From: Pseudomonas putida
GTDB taxonomy: Bacteria > Pseudomonadota > Gammaproteobacteria > Pseudomonadales > Pseudomonadaceae
DNA length: 64,000 nt
Assembly (NCBI RefSeq): GCF_002741075.1
Contig: NZ_CP016634.1
Coordinates: 3,564,001-3,628,000 of the forward strand
Direction of reading: 5' to 3'
The position numbers and the translations under genes are program-made. Below, one piece after another: positions 12,926 through 22,261 of the stretch (positions are counted from its first letter, which is position 1; every line of letters begins with the position of its first letter). The notes under the pieces are model-generated. The model searched no databases. It was not told the DNA's origin and was given only the letters and a program-made list of their open reading frames with translations.

Positions 12926-13026
12926 GGGGACCTCTTCGCAGGCGAACCCGCGCCCATAGGGGCCAGGCCGAACGTCAACGCCAAGGGGTACTTGTGGGGG
13001 CCGGCCCACCCGCGAAAAAGCCGACC
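12926..13026. repeat. REP-like inverted pair between argR and aruC
   Basis: Two degenerate REP arms, one with CCTCTTCGCAGGCGAACCCGCG (about 12926-12960) and one in the opposite direction with CCACCCGCGAAAAAGCC (about 12991-13026), flank a short spacer. They resemble the P. putida REP element found in at least eight other gaps of this window. Confidence 0.6.
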
Positions 13027-13040
13027 CAAATGACCAGGGC

Positions 13041-14021
13041 TCAGCCCTTTTCAGCAGGCGCCGAACTGAGCTCGAACGGGCTGGCACTGCGCCGCTGATT
13101 ACGGTCTTCACGCGGCGTGGCGCCGAAGAAGTTGCGGTAGGCACTGGAGAAGTGCGGCCCGGAAGAGAACCCACACGACAGGCCGATCTGGATGATCGAC
13201 TTGCTGGTCTGCATCAGCATCTGCCGCGCTTTGTTCAGACGCAGTTCCAGGTAGTACTGGCTAGGCACGCGATTGAGGTATTGCTTGAAGATCCGCTCGA
13301 GCTGCCGGCGGGACACGCACACATGCTGGGCGATTTCGTCGGTGGTGAGCGGCTCTTCGATGTTGGCTTCCATCAACAGCACCGCCTGGGTGAGCTTCGG
13401 ATGGCTGGAGCCCAGACGATTCTGCAACGGAATACGCTGGCGCTCGCCCCCTTCACGGATGCGCTCGACCACCAGCTCCTCGGACACCGCACCGGCAAGC
13501 TCGGCACCGTGGTCACGCGCCAGCACCGCCAGCAGCAGGTCGGTCACCGCCATGCCGCCGCAGGCGGTCAGGCGATCACGGTCCCAGTCGAACAGATGAC
13601 TGGTGGCGATGACCTTGGGAAAGCGCTCAGCGAAATCATCTTGCCAGCGCCAGTGCACCGCGGCGCGATAACCATCGAGCAGGCCCAGCGCCGCCAGCGG
13701 ATACACCCCGGCCGACAGCGCACCAATCATGCAACCGCTACGCGCCAACTGCTTGAGTGCCGACGACAAGGCCGAACCCAGCGCCGCAGGGGGCTCATCC
13801 GCGAGGAGAAACAGTTTCTGACAGCCTTCCAGGCGCCCATTCCACGGCTCGCCCGGCAGACGCCAGGCTTCTTCGGGCGCAGCTTCGGCCTGGAGAAAGA
13901 CGAGGTCATAGGCCACATCCGGATGCACCCGCTGGGCCACCTGCAGCACTTCTTCGGCCAGCGCCAGGGTCAGCGGCCGAGTGCTGGGCCAGATGAGAAA
14001 TCCGATTCGCTGGGTGGTCAT
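13041..14021 (-). CDS. argR: arginine-responsive transcriptional regulator ArgR
   Basis: This 326-residue AraC/XylS-family regulator has an N-terminal class I glutamine-amidotransferase-like domain ([18 protein letters not shown] onward) and a C-terminal double helix-turn-helix ([20 protein letters not shown] and [20 protein letters not shown]). In P. aeruginosa ArgR activates the aru and aot operons in the presence of arginine and represses arginine biosynthesis. It sits directly after aotP, as the last gene of the aot transport operon, and just upstream of the aruC operon it should control. The start ATG at 14019-14021 gives the canonical [14 protein letters not shown]. Confidence 0.95.
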   Translation of the reverse strand: MTTQRIGFLIWPSTRPLTLALAEEVLQVAQRVHPDVAYDLVFLQAEAAPEEAWRLPGEPWNGRLEGCQKLFLLADEPPAALGSALSSALKQLARSGCMIGALSAGVYPLAALGLLDGYRAAVHWRWQDDFAERFPKVIATSHLFDWDRDRLTACGGMAVTDLLLAVLARDHGAELAGAVSEELVVERIREGGERQRIPLQNRLGSSHPKLTQAVLLMEANIEEPLTTDEIAQHVCVSRRQLERIFKQYLNRVPSQYYLELRLNKARQMLMQTSKSIIQIGLSCGFSSGPHFSSAYRNFFGATPREDRNQRRSASPFELSSAPAEKG

Positions 14022-14068
14022 AGGGCGTGGTCCGAAACCTGGGGTCGTTCATGTCTGTGGCGCCGGGT

Positions 14069-14094
14069 CATGCTGCGCTTCGCTGCGCAGCATG
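14069..14094. terminator. hairpin between aotP and argR
   Basis: A 10-bp perfect stem (CATGCTGCGC with GCGCAGCATG) and a 6-nt loop lie in the 99-base gap between aotP and argR. No U tract follows on either strand. It may limit read-through into argR or stabilise the upstream message. Confidence 0.45.
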
Positions 14095-14120
14095 CCCTAT
14101 TCTGGTGCAAGGCGCAGCCT

Positions 14121-14885
14121 TTACTTCAGACTGCCGGAAAGGAACTGCTTGAGTCGCTCCGACTGCGGATTGACCAGCACTTCACGCGGGTTGCCGCGCT
14201 CTTCCACCAACCCTTTGTGCAAGAACACCAACTGGTTGGAAACCTCACGGGCGAAGCCCATTTCGTGGGTCACCACGACCATGGTGCGCCCCTCCTGGGC
14301 CAGCGACTGCATGACCTTGAGCACATCCCCCACCAGCTCAGGGTCCAGCGCCGAGGTCGGCTCGTCGAACAGCATCACCTCAGGCTCCATGGCCAGGGCC
14401 CGGGCGATCGCGACCCGCTGCTGCTCGCCACCGGACATGTGCCCAGGGAAAGCCTCCTTGCGATGGGCCACGCCCACCTTGTTCAGGTAGTGCTCGGCCT
14501 TTTCCAGCGCTTCCTTACGATTCACACCCAGCACGTGCACCGGCGCTTCGATCACGTTCTCCAGCGCCGTCATGTGCGACCAGAGATTGAAGTGCTGGAA
14601 CACCATCGACAGGCGCGAACGCATGCGCTGCAACTGCTTGGGATCGGCAGCCTTGAGCGCGCCATCCTTGCCAGGGACCAGCTTGAGCTCTTCGTTGTTG
14701 AGCAGAATCTTCCCGGCGTGCGGCTGCTCGAGCAGGTTGATGCAGCGCAGAAAGGTCGACTTGCCCGAACCACTGGAGCCGATGATGCTGATCACGTCGC
14801 CCGCCTTGGCTTCGAGCGAAATGCCCTTGAGCACCTCGTGGCTGCCATAGCGCTTGTGCAGGTCTTGAACTTGAAGTTTGTACAT
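14121..14885 (-). CDS. aotP: arginine/ornithine ABC transporter, ATP-binding protein
   Basis: AotP is the 254-residue ATPase of the arginine/ornithine importer (PAAT/HisP family). Walker A is GSSGSGKST, the signature is [15 protein letters not shown] and Walker B is [14 protein letters not shown]. The ATG at 14883-14885 ([14 protein letters not shown]) gives the standard length; a GTG five codons upstream is less likely. In P. aeruginosa an extra gene, aotO, lies between aotM and aotP; here the gap is only 22 bases, so aotO is absent from this locus. Confidence 0.95.
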   Translation of the reverse strand: MYKLQVQDLHKRYGSHEVLKGISLEAKAGDVISIIGSSGSGKSTFLRCINLLEQPHAGKILLNNEELKLVPGKDGALKAADPKQLQRMRSRLSMVFQHFNLWSHMTALENVIEAPVHVLGVNRKEALEKAEHYLNKVGVAHRKEAFPGHMSGGEQQRVAIARALAMEPEVMLFDEPTSALDPELVGDVLKVMQSLAQEGRTMVVVTHEMGFAREVSNQLVFLHKGLVEERGNPREVLVNPQSERLKQFLSGSLK

Positions 14886-14907
14886 GCTGTCGGTTCTCAC
14901 AGAGCGA

Positions 14908-15606
14908 TCAGTGCTTGCGTGGCGCCAGGTAGCTGAGCCAGCGGCGTTCGGCCATCTTGAACAGGCGCACCAGGATGAAGGTCAGGCACAGGTAGAACAC
15001 GCCCGCCGTGATGTAAGCCTCGAAAGGCAGGTAGTACTGGGCATTGACGGTACGTGCCGCGCCAGTGATGTCGATCAGGGTGACGATCGAGGCAAGGCTG
15101 GTGGTCTGCAGCATCATGATCACCTCGTTGCTGTACTGCGGCAGCGCCCGGCGCAGGGCCGAGGGCAGCAGGATGCGGCGGTACATCTTCATGCGCGACA
15201 TGCCCATGGCCTTGGCCGCTTCGATTTCACCGTGCGGGGTGGCCCGCAGGCTACCGGCGATGATCTCGGCAGTGTAGGCACTGGTATTGATCGCAAAGGC
15301 CAGGCACGCACAGAAGGTTGCGCTCGACAGCCATGGCCAGAGGAAACTCTCGCGCACGGCTTCGAACTGCGCCAGGCCGTAGTAGATCAAAAACAGCTGC
15401 ACGAGCATCGGCGTGCCGCGGATCACATAGGTATACAGCCAGGCGATGAGGCTCACCAGCGGTTGCTTGGAGACCCGCATCAGGCCCAAGGGAATGGCCG
15501 TCAGCAAACCGAAGAACAGCGACAGCGCCAGCAGCTTCAGGGTGGTCAGCAGGCCGCCCAGGTAAAGGGGCATGGCTTCCCAGATGACGTTGTAGTCGAA
15601 GATCAT
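14908..15606 (-). CDS. aotM: arginine/ornithine ABC transporter, permease AotM
   Basis: This 232-residue inner-membrane permease of the HisM type has about five hydrophobic segments. The cytoplasmic EAA loop, [20 protein letters not shown], docks the ATPase AotP. It pairs with AotQ to form the transmembrane channel. Its first codon overlaps the aotQ stop by 4 bases (15603-15606), showing translational coupling. Confidence 0.95.
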   Translation of the reverse strand: MIFDYNVIWEAMPLYLGGLLTTLKLLALSLFFGLLTAIPLGLMRVSKQPLVSLIAWLYTYVIRGTPMLVQLFLIYYGLAQFEAVRESFLWPWLSSATFCACLAFAINTSAYTAEIIAGSLRATPHGEIEAAKAMGMSRMKMYRRILLPSALRRALPQYSNEVIMMLQTTSLASIVTLIDITGAARTVNAQYYLPFEAYITAGVFYLCLTFILVRLFKMAERRWLSYLAPRKH

Positions 15607-16292
15607 AGTTCAGCCACCTTTACGCCCACCGAATAGCGTCGCTCGAGGTACTTCAGGGCCAGCAGCGAGATGCTGGTGAGCACCAGGTACAGGGCCGCCA
15701 CCGCCAGGAAGAAGGTAAAAGGCTCGCGCGTGGCATCGGCTGCCTGCTTGGCCTTGAACATCATGTCCTGCAAGCCGACCACCGAGATCAGCGCCGTGGC
15801 CTTGGTCAGCACCAACCAGTTGTTGGTGAAACCAGGGATCGCCAGACGGATCATCTGCGGCACCATGATGCGGAAGAAGACCTGCACACCGCTCATGCCA
15901 TAGGCCATGCCCGCCTCGGCCTGCCCCTTGGGAATACCCAGGAACGCGCCACGGAAGGTTTCAGAAAGGTACGCACCGAAAATGAAGCCCAAGGTGCCCA
16001 CACCCGCCACGAACGGATTGAGGTCGATGTAGTCGTCATAGCCGACCAGCGGCGCGATGCGGTTGATCAGATCCTGACCGCCGTAGAAGATCAGCAGGAT
16101 CAGCACCAGGTCAGGGATGCCACGGATCACCGTGGAATACATATCGCCCAGCCAGGCCAACCAGCGCACTGGCGACAAACGCAGCGCCACGCCGATCAGG
16201 CCAAGCACGATGGCCAGGGCCATCGACGACAGGGCGAGCTGCAGCGTCAGCCATGCCCCATCGAGGATGACTGCCCCGTAGCCTTTCAACAT
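15603..16292 (-). CDS. aotQ: arginine/ornithine ABC transporter, permease AotQ
   Basis: This 229-residue HisQ-type permease starts MLKGYGAVILDGAWLTLQLA. It has about five membrane spans and the EAA-type loop KGQAEAGMAYGMSGVQVF. It heterodimerises with AotM. It follows aotJ after a gap holding a strong hairpin that probably lowers its expression relative to the binding protein. Confidence 0.95.
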   Translation of the reverse strand: MLKGYGAVILDGAWLTLQLALSSMALAIVLGLIGVALRLSPVRWLAWLGDMYSTVIRGIPDLVLILLIFYGGQDLINRIAPLVGYDDYIDLNPFVAGVGTLGFIFGAYLSETFRGAFLGIPKGQAEAGMAYGMSGVQVFFRIMVPQMIRLAIPGFTNNWLVLTKATALISVVGLQDMMFKAKQAADATREPFTFFLAVAALYLVLTSISLLALKYLERRYSVGVKVAEL

Positions 16293-16314
16293 GATTGGGA
16301 TTCCTCGGGACTTG

Positions 16315-16361
16315 GAATGAAAAATGGTGCAAACCTCAGAGCCTCTGCTGTTTGCACCATT
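16315..16361 (-). terminator. attenuating hairpin between aotJ and aotQ
   Basis: A 12-bp perfect stem (AATGGTGCAAAC with GTTTGCACCATT) encloses a further small stem and, on the minus strand, runs into five Ts followed by CATTCC. It starts about 20 bases after the aotJ stop. Such partial terminators after a binding-protein gene are typical of ABC import operons, where the periplasmic protein is made in excess. Confidence 0.75.
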
Positions 16362-16382
16362 GCACAGGTGAAACCCGACGTC

Positions 16383-17168
16383 TTACTGAGCTTCTGGCCC
16401 ATAGATGTCGAAGTTGAAGTACTTGGCTTCGATGGCCTTGTACTTGCCGTTCTTGCGGATCGCGTCGATCGCGGCGTTGATACGCTCACGATTGGCGTTG
16501 TCGCCCTTGCGCACGGCGATGCCGACGCCGTCACCGAAGTACTTCACGTCGGTGAACGACGGCCCGACGAAGGCGAAACCTTTGCCAGCGTCGGTCTTGA
16601 GGAAGCCGTCTTCGAGCAGGGTGGCATCGGCCACGGTGCCATCCAGGCGGCCGGCGGCGACGTCGAGATAGATTTCGTTCTGGGTGCCATAAGGCACGAC
16701 GGTGGCCCCTTTGGGCGCCAGGACTTCCTTGGCGAAGCGGTCATGGATCGAGCCGCGCTGCACGCCGATCTTCTTGCCGCTGAGCTCATGCAGGTCTTCG
16801 CTGACCTGAGTGCCGTCCTTCATGACCAGGCGAGCCGGGGTCAGGTAGTAGCGCTTGGTGAAGTCGACCGACTTCTTGCGGTCTTCAGTGATCGACATGG
16901 ACGAGAGGATGGCGTCGATCTTACGCACCTTCAGTGCAGGGATCAGGCCGTCGAACTCCTGCTCGACCCAGGTGCACTTGGCTTTCATCTCTTCGCACAG
17001 GGCGTTGCCGATGTCGTAGTCGAAACCGGCGATGCTGCCGTCAGGTTGCTTGAAGGCGAAGGGTGGGTAGGCGGCCTCGATACCGATCTTCAACGGTTTC
17101 TCATCGGCCTGCGATGCCAGGGACAACACGGACAGCGCCAGGGCGCCAAGCAGTGCGAGCTTCTTCAT
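16383..17168 (-). CDS. aotJ: arginine/ornithine periplasmic binding protein
   Basis: AotJ captures arginine or ornithine in the periplasm and delivers it to AotQMP. The 261-residue precursor starts [23 protein letters not shown], a clear type I signal peptide likely cut after the SQA. The mature protein is a family 3 solute-binding protein ([29 protein letters not shown]). The frame is open to 17276, but the ATG at 17166-17168 gives the signal peptide directly. It is the first gene of the aot operon and has ArgR-type sites upstream. Confidence 0.95.
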   Translation of the reverse strand: MKKLALLGALALSVLSLASQADEKPLKIGIEAAYPPFAFKQPDGSIAGFDYDIGNALCEEMKAKCTWVEQEFDGLIPALKVRKIDAILSSMSITEDRKKSVDFTKRYYLTPARLVMKDGTQVSEDLHELSGKKIGVQRGSIHDRFAKEVLAPKGATVVPYGTQNEIYLDVAAGRLDGTVADATLLEDGFLKTDAGKGFAFVGPSFTDVKYFGDGVGIAVRKGDNANRERINAAIDAIRKNGKYKAIEAKYFNFDIYGPEAQ

Positions 17169-17287
17169 CAGGTAACTCCATCGGTACAGGGCAATACAAG
17201 GCAGGTGTAACGACTGCCCGACATGCGAATGGGTACAACGCGAGCCGCGGGGGTATCGACCAAGGTCGCAGACCACGAGCGAGTGAG

Positions 17288-17334
17288 TGGCATTTTAACG
17301 ACAGCCCGGTGACCGATATTTCTTCAAAGCGACA
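17288..17334 (-). promoter_or_regulatory. candidate ArgR operator upstream of aotJ
   Basis: On the minus strand an exact TGTCGC-N8-AA half-site lies at 17319-17334. A degenerate one (TGTCGT, 17298-17303) follows 31 bases closer to the gene, in the same orientation. The pair lies about 120-165 bases upstream of aotJ and fits arginine-dependent control by ArgR, which is encoded at the end of the same operon. Confidence 0.5.
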
Positions 17335-17610
17335 ACTACTTACAGAAGCGCCTTGAACCGCGGCGGGCGATATTGACAGCTCCCGCACAATATGCAAGAG
17401 CAAAAGAAAAATAACCTATAAGCCAAGCAATAAGCGGGCCTATTATTGGCAAAGCCTTGTACGACGGCAAGTCCAGCGTGCCAGCTTGCAAAAAAAGCCC
17501 CCGCGCCGCACCACATTAGTATCTAACTGTTTCGACTCGCCCCGCTTTTGTGCGAAATCGGTGACAGGAAAGGTTACCGATGAATGTCGGGTAACATCCC
17601 TCCAGTAAAG
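17335..17610. other. remaining aotJ-acsA intergenic sequence
   Basis: This stretch is AT-richer than its surroundings and has no reading frame with the codon bias of the neighbours. It includes the distal aotJ promoter region and a weak GCAAG/CTTGC hairpin near 17468-17490. I see no RNA gene. Confidence 0.4.
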
Positions 17611-17645
17611 CAAAAACCCCGCCGGTTGCCCGAGCGGGGTTTCAT
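17611..17645 (-). terminator. acsA terminator
   Basis: The stem AACCCCGC/GCGGGGTT (17615-17622 with 17634-17641) is followed on the minus strand by TTTTTGC. It lies about 70 bases downstream of the acsA stop and is a standard intrinsic terminator. Confidence 0.8.
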
Positions 17646-17712
17646 TATGTTGCCTGCTCTATAGGTGCGGCCTCGCGCCGCGAACAGGGCCGCCAAGCGG
17701 CCCCACCCGAGC

Positions 17713-19674
17713 TCAAGCCGACGCCAACGCCATCGCCTTGTGGGTGTCGATCAGATGCTGCACCACCCCAGGATCGGCCAGCGTCGAGATATCCCCCAAC
17801 GCATCGTATTCACCCGTGGCGATCTTGCGCAGGATGCGTCGCATGATCTTGCCCGAGCGAGTCTTGGGCAGCCCCGGCGCCCACTGGATCACATCCGGCG
17901 AGGCGATCGGACCGATCTCCTTGCGCACCCAGTTCTTCAGCTCCAGGCGCAGCGCCTCGCTCGGCTGCTCGCCGGCATTGAGGGTCACGTACACATAGAT
18001 GCCCTGCCCCTTGATGTCGTGCGGCACGCCCACCACCGCCGCCTCGGCGACCTTGGCGTGCGCCACCATGGCGCTTTCGATCTCGGCGGTGCCCATGCGG
18101 TGGCCGGAGACGTTGAGCACGTCATCGACCCGGCCGGTGATCCAGTAGTAGCCATCCTCGTCGCGGCGCGCGCCGTCGCCGGTGAAGTACATGCCACGGA
18201 AGGTCTTGAAGTAGGTGTCGACGAAACGGTCGTGGTCGCCGTACAGCGAACGCGACTGGCCCGGCCAGGAGTCGAGGATCACCAGGTTGCCCTCAGCCGC
18301 GCCTTCGATCAGGTTGCCCAGGTTGTCCACCAGCGCCGGCACCACGCCGAAGAACGGACGGGTCGCCGAGCCAGGCTTCAGGCCCGTGGCACCCGGCAGC
18401 GGGCTGATCAGGATGCCGCCGGTTTCGGTCTGCCACCAAGTGTCGACGATCGGGCAACGCTCCTTGCCCACGGTCTGGTAGTACCAGTTCCAGGCCTCGG
18501 GGTTGATCGGCTCGCCCACCGAGCCCAGCAGGCGCAGGCTCGAGCCATCGGCACCGGCCACTGCGGCCTGCCCTTCGGCCATCATGGCGCGGATGGCGGT
18601 CGGTGCGGTGTAGAGGATGTTGACCTGGTGCTTGTCGATGATCTTCGACACGCGGGTGATGTCCGGGTAGTTCGGCACGCCTTCGAACAGCAGCGTGGTC
18701 GCGCCGTTGGCCAGCGGCCCGTAGACGATGTAGCTGTGGCCAGTGACCCAGCCCACGTCGGCGGTGCACCAGTAGACCTCACCCGGGCGGTAGTCGAACA
18801 CCCGCTCGTGGGTCAGCGCGGCGTACACCAGGTAGCCGCCAGTGGTGTGCAGCACACCCTTGGGCTTGCCGGTGGAGCCGGAGGTATAAAGGATGAACAG
18901 CGGCTCCTCGGCCCCCATCTCCTTCGGCGCGCAGTGGCTGGAGGCGACCTTCATCAGGTCTTCGTACCAGATGTCGCGGTGCTGGTGCCAGGCGATGTCG
19001 CCACCGGTGCGCTTGCACACGATGATCTTCTGCACGCTGCTGGTTTCAGGGTTGGTCAGGGCCAGGTCGACATTGGCCTTGAGCGGGGTACGGCGGCCAC
19101 CGCGCACGCCTTCGTCGGCGGTGATGACGATCTTCGAGCGGCAGTCGATGATGCGCCCGGCCAGCGCCTCGGGCGAGAAGCCACCGAACACCACCGAGTG
19201 GATCGCACCGATGCGCGCACAGGCCAGCATGGCCACCACGGCTTCAGGGATCATCGGCATGTAGATGGTCACCACGTCGCCGCGATGCACGTCCTGGCCA
19301 CGCAGGGCGTTGGCGAACTTGCAGACTTGCTCGTGCAGCTCGCGGTAAGTGATGTTGCGGCTGTCGGCCGGGTCGTCGCCTTCCCAGATGATGGCGACCT
19401 GATCGCCACGCTCGGCCAGATGGCGGTCGAGGCAGTTGTAGGAAACGTTCAGAGTGCCGTCAGCGAACCACTTGATGTCGACATGGTGATCGTCGAAGGA
19501 GGTCTGCTTGACCTTGGTGAAGGGCTTGATCCAGTCCAGGCGCTGGGCCTGCTCGCGCCAGAAGCCGTCCGGGTTGATCACCGACTGCTGGTACATGGCC
19601 TTGTAGGTGGCCTCGTCGGTCAGGGTAGTGGCCGCAACCTCGGGACGAACGGGATACAGGGGAGCCGCACTCAT
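17713..19674 (-). CDS. acsA: acetyl-CoA synthetase
   Basis: AcsA activates acetate to acetyl-CoA through acetyl-AMP. The 653-residue protein has the ANL-superfamily P-loop [14 protein letters not shown] (about residue 265), the TWWQTETGG motif (about 413) and the C-terminal [11 protein letters not shown], whose final lysine is the acetylation site in this family. The frame is open to 19746, but the ATG at 19672-19674 ([13 protein letters not shown]) gives the normal length and has GAGGT upstream. In pseudomonads acsA is usually activated by a two-component system (CrbSR/MxtR-ErdR); no such genes lie here. Confidence 0.97.
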   Translation of the reverse strand: MSAAPLYPVRPEVAATTLTDEATYKAMYQQSVINPDGFWREQAQRLDWIKPFTKVKQTSFDDHHVDIKWFADGTLNVSYNCLDRHLAERGDQVAIIWEGDDPADSRNITYRELHEQVCKFANALRGQDVHRGDVVTIYMPMIPEAVVAMLACARIGAIHSVVFGGFSPEALAGRIIDCRSKIVITADEGVRGGRRTPLKANVDLALTNPETSSVQKIIVCKRTGGDIAWHQHRDIWYEDLMKVASSHCAPKEMGAEEPLFILYTSGSTGKPKGVLHTTGGYLVYAALTHERVFDYRPGEVYWCTADVGWVTGHSYIVYGPLANGATTLLFEGVPNYPDITRVSKIIDKHQVNILYTAPTAIRAMMAEGQAAVAGADGSSLRLLGSVGEPINPEAWNWYYQTVGKERCPIVDTWWQTETGGILISPLPGATGLKPGSATRPFFGVVPALVDNLGNLIEGAAEGNLVILDSWPGQSRSLYGDHDRFVDTYFKTFRGMYFTGDGARRDEDGYYWITGRVDDVLNVSGHRMGTAEIESAMVAHAKVAEAAVVGVPHDIKGQGIYVYVTLNAGEQPSEALRLELKNWVRKEIGPIASPDVIQWAPGLPKTRSGKIMRRILRKIATGEYDALGDISTLADPGVVQHLIDTHKAMALASA

Positions 19675-20034
19675 CTGTTTTACCTCGGTGTAATAGTTGT
19701 TTTTGTATGGAATCGTTTGTAACTGTACCAGAGCGCGAAAAGCCATTCGACGTTGGTAGTAGCGAAACGCTGGAATCCCTACAAAAACTTACACAACCGC
19801 TCTAACCCAGCACTCACAGGGCTGCGACGAAAAAAACCGATGACGCGACCCTGGGGATTGTTACAGATTCTGTCAAAAGGCAAAAAAACTTTATCAAAAC
19901 GCCATCTGTTTCAATGCACTGCCCCACCATAAAATTCATCTCGCCAACAACGGCAAGGCGATTAACTCAAGTTGCAGCCCCCACGAAGGCAAGTTGATCC
20001 CCTCTAAATACGATAGTTAAAACTTGGCTGTACT
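19675..20034. other. acsA / DUF2790 gene intergenic region
   Basis: About 360 bases of AT-rich DNA separate the divergent acsA and the small DUF2790 gene. The region should hold both promoters. A run of A/T-rich segments lies at 19850-19945. I could not identify a specific operator with confidence. Confidence 0.45.
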
Positions 20035-20055
20035 CGCGGCGCCAAAAGCGCCGCG
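20035..20055 (+). other. hairpin in the leader of the DUF2790 gene
   Basis: An 8-bp GC-only perfect stem (CGCGGCGC with GCGCCGCG) and a CAAAA loop lie 34 bases before the ATG at 20090. No U tract follows, so it is likely a leader structure rather than a terminator. Confidence 0.45.
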
Positions 20056-20089
20056 TGCCCCCTCACGACCTTAGACAGGTAAATTGAAA

Positions 20090-20347
20090 ATGAAAGCGTT
20101 ACTGGCATTGGTACTTGGCGGTCTTTGCAGCGCGGCGATGGCCGACGAAGTTGCAAAGGATGTCGAGCAGATTCCGGTTGAGCAGTACAGTTATTCGCAG
20201 CATCTGGACATCGCCCGCGTACTCTCCATGAGCGAAGTCCCGAACGTCTGCGAAGTGGTTCCAGCCCGCATGACCTATGAGGACTCCCAAGGTCAGAAGC
20301 ATATTCTGGAGTACCGCGTGATGGGCAACGGCTGCTCCAACGGCTGA
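20090..20347 (+). CDS. DUF2790 family small secreted protein, 85 aa
   Basis: This 85-residue protein begins with a type I signal peptide (MKALLALVLGGLCSAAMA, cut before DEVA). The mature part shows the DUF2790 pattern: YSYSQHLDIARVLSM, then CEVVPARMTYEDSQGQ, and a final LEYRVMGNGC. The two cysteines could form a disulphide in the periplasm. Pseudomonads carry several copies of this family; the function is unknown and members are often linked to metal stress or stationary phase. A TTG two codons upstream is also in frame, but the ATG at 20090 gives a better signal peptide. Confidence 0.9.
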   Translation: MKALLALVLGGLCSAAMADEVAKDVEQIPVEQYSYSQHLDIARVLSMSEVPNVCEVVPARMTYEDSQGQKHILEYRVMGNGCSNG

Positions 20348-20366
20348 TCCAGACCGTAACGCCTGC

Positions 20367-20391
20367 CGCGCCTCGAACATCCCGAGGCGCG
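20367..20391 (+). terminator. hairpin after the DUF2790 gene
   Basis: A 9-bp GC-rich perfect stem (CGCGCCTCG with CGAGGCGCG) and 7-nt loop lie about 20 bases past the stop codon, between this gene and the convergent phhR end. The U tract is poor. Confidence 0.5.
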
Positions 20392-20443
20392 CGGCGCCGA
20401 AAGTTTCATCCATGCACGTTCTGAGCACTTAACCTCTTTAACT

Positions 20444-22003
20444 TCATTCCGCCGATTTGTTGAGCGAATAATCGCGCAACTTGTTGGCTATTGTCGTATG
20501 GGAAACGCCTAGACGCTTACCCAACGCTCGACTACTGGAATATTCCGTCATCAAGGATTCCAGCACGGCCTTTTCAAATCGTCCGACAATTTGCGCAAGA
20601 TCCCCTTCGAGCGAAAATTCGCCCAACGGCTGCCGCGCCCCATAGTCCGGCAGGCGAATATGCTCTCCTTTCACGACTCCGCCCTCGCACAACGATACCG
20701 CCTGGAACAGCACGTTCTCCAACTGGCGCACGTTGCCTGGCCAGTGATACTGGCTGAGTTTGTCCATCGCCGCTGGCGCCAGACGCGGCATGGGGCAACC
20801 GATCTGCCGGCTGGCCTGGTCGAGAAAATGCTGTACCAGCCCATCCAGGCCATCCATGCATTCGCGCAGCGGCGGGATGTGCAGCGACAGCACATTGAGC
20901 CGGTGATACAGGTCCTGGCGGAACTCGCCCCGGGCGCACAATTCGGAGAGATCGACCTGGGTGGCACAGATGACCCGCACATCGAGGTACACCTCTTCGT
21001 CACTGCCCACTCGGCGGAAGCAGCCATCCTGCAGGAACCGCAGCAGCTTGACCTGCAGGCGCGGGCTCATCTCCCCCACCCCATCGAGGAACAACGTGCC
21101 ACCGGCAGTCAGCTCCAACAGCCCGAGCTTGCCTTCGGCTCGTGCTCCCTCGAAAGCACCGGGGCCATAACCGAACAGCTCGGTTTCAGCCATCGACTCC
21201 GGCAGGCCTGCGCAATTGAGCGCCATCAGCGGCGCCTGACCGCGCGGGCTGGCCAGGTGGCAGGCACGCGCCAACAGTTCTTTGCCGGTGCCGGTTTCAC
21301 CTTCGATCAGCAACGGCGCATCCAGAGGCGCCATCCGCCGCGCCTCGCGCACCACAGCGGCCATCACTCGAGAGCTCTGGAAGATACTGTCGAAGCCGCG
21401 CAACTCCTGCTTGCGAACGTTGTAGATGCGTTCACCAATACGATCTGCCCGGTGCAAAGTCAGTACCGCGCCGGCCAGCGCCTCGCTGTCGTCGTGCTCT
21501 GATTGCAGCGGCGCGATGTCGGCGAGGAACACATCGCCCTTGACCTTGATGCGCAGGCCGTTGATCCGTGATTTGTTGGCCCGTACCAGCTCCGGCAGAT
21601 CGAAGTCCTCGACATAACGCGCCAGCGGGAGCCCCGGCACCTCATCGACCCGTACGCCCAGCAGTTGGGCGGCGCTGCGGTTGGCCGCGACGATGCTGCC
21701 GCCCATGTCGATCGACAGCACCGGGAAGTCCAGCGCACCCAGCAAGGCGTTGAGTTCCATGTGCCGCCGCTCGCTGGGCATCAGGCCAACACGCTTGACC
21801 CCGAACACCCCGGCGATCGACTCGAACTTGGGCCGCAGCGCCTGGAACTGCAGATTGATCAGGTTCGGGCAATGCAGGTAGATGGCGTTGCCGTGATCGC
21901 CACCGACCTCCCCGCGCAACACGTTGATGCCGTATTCCACCAGCAGGTTGAGGATGTCCCGCAGGATGCCGATGCGGTTCTGGCAATGCACTTTGATACG
22001 CAT
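20444..22003 (-). CDS. phhR: TyrR-like aromatic amino acid regulator PhhR
   Basis: PhhR activates phenylalanine and tyrosine catabolism genes. The 519-residue protein has an N-terminal ACT domain (MRIKVHCQNRIGILRDILN), a PAS domain (about residues 80-190) and an AAA+ module with Walker A GETGTGKELLAR and Walker B GTLFLDGVGEM. It ends in a Fis-type helix-turn-helix (ALGKRLGVSHTTIANKLRDY). The GAFTGA loop that contacts sigma-54 reads GAFEGA, which fits TyrR/PhhR proteins acting at sigma-70 promoters. The frame is open far upstream, antisense to phhA and phhB, but the ATG at 22001-22003 starts the ACT domain. Confidence 0.96.
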   Translation of the reverse strand: MRIKVHCQNRIGILRDILNLLVEYGINVLRGEVGGDHGNAIYLHCPNLINLQFQALRPKFESIAGVFGVKRVGLMPSERRHMELNALLGALDFPVLSIDMGGSIVAANRSAAQLLGVRVDEVPGLPLARYVEDFDLPELVRANKSRINGLRIKVKGDVFLADIAPLQSEHDDSEALAGAVLTLHRADRIGERIYNVRKQELRGFDSIFQSSRVMAAVVREARRMAPLDAPLLIEGETGTGKELLARACHLASPRGQAPLMALNCAGLPESMAETELFGYGPGAFEGARAEGKLGLLELTAGGTLFLDGVGEMSPRLQVKLLRFLQDGCFRRVGSDEEVYLDVRVICATQVDLSELCARGEFRQDLYHRLNVLSLHIPPLRECMDGLDGLVQHFLDQASRQIGCPMPRLAPAAMDKLSQYHWPGNVRQLENVLFQAVSLCEGGVVKGEHIRLPDYGARQPLGEFSLEGDLAQIVGRFEKAVLESLMTEYSSSRALGKRLGVSHTTIANKLRDYSLNKSAE

Positions 22004-22124
22004 GGAAAAGCCCCGAGGCGCGCCAGATATTTCAGCGTCGCATGGAAAAGTCGTAAAGATAAGCTGACAAAAACCAAGGGTAGGCCAGCTCGATGGCTGT
22101 GATTTTCCGGCATCCGGGTAGTTT

Positions 22125-22142
22125 TGTAAAATTATCGTTACA
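22125..22142. promoter_or_regulatory. TyrR/PhhR box upstream of phhA
   Basis: TGTAAA-N6-GTTACA matches the TyrR-type consensus TGTAAA-N6-TTTACA in 11 of 12 positions. It lies in the 258-base gap between the divergent phhR and phhA, about 120 bases from each start codon, and is the natural binding site for PhhR. Confidence 0.7.
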
Positions 22143-22261
22143 GAAAGGAGGCCTTCAATCGCTCCTCCAGCATCGGTCACCCCGTGCAAAGGCTCAGGTA
22201 AGGGGATATTCCTTAAGGCATGTCCTGCACATAACAAGAAAGCCCTCACCAGGAGAGCCAC

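Noticed and set aside
17335..17610. A small RNA gene in the aotJ-acsA gap
   Set aside because: The only strong terminator there is explained by acsA on the minus strand, and no separate promoter with good spacing was found.
22004..22261. A sigma-54 (-24/-12) promoter for phhA
   Set aside because: I could not find a TGGCAC-N5-TTGC match at a proper position, and PhhR lacks an intact GAFTGA motif.
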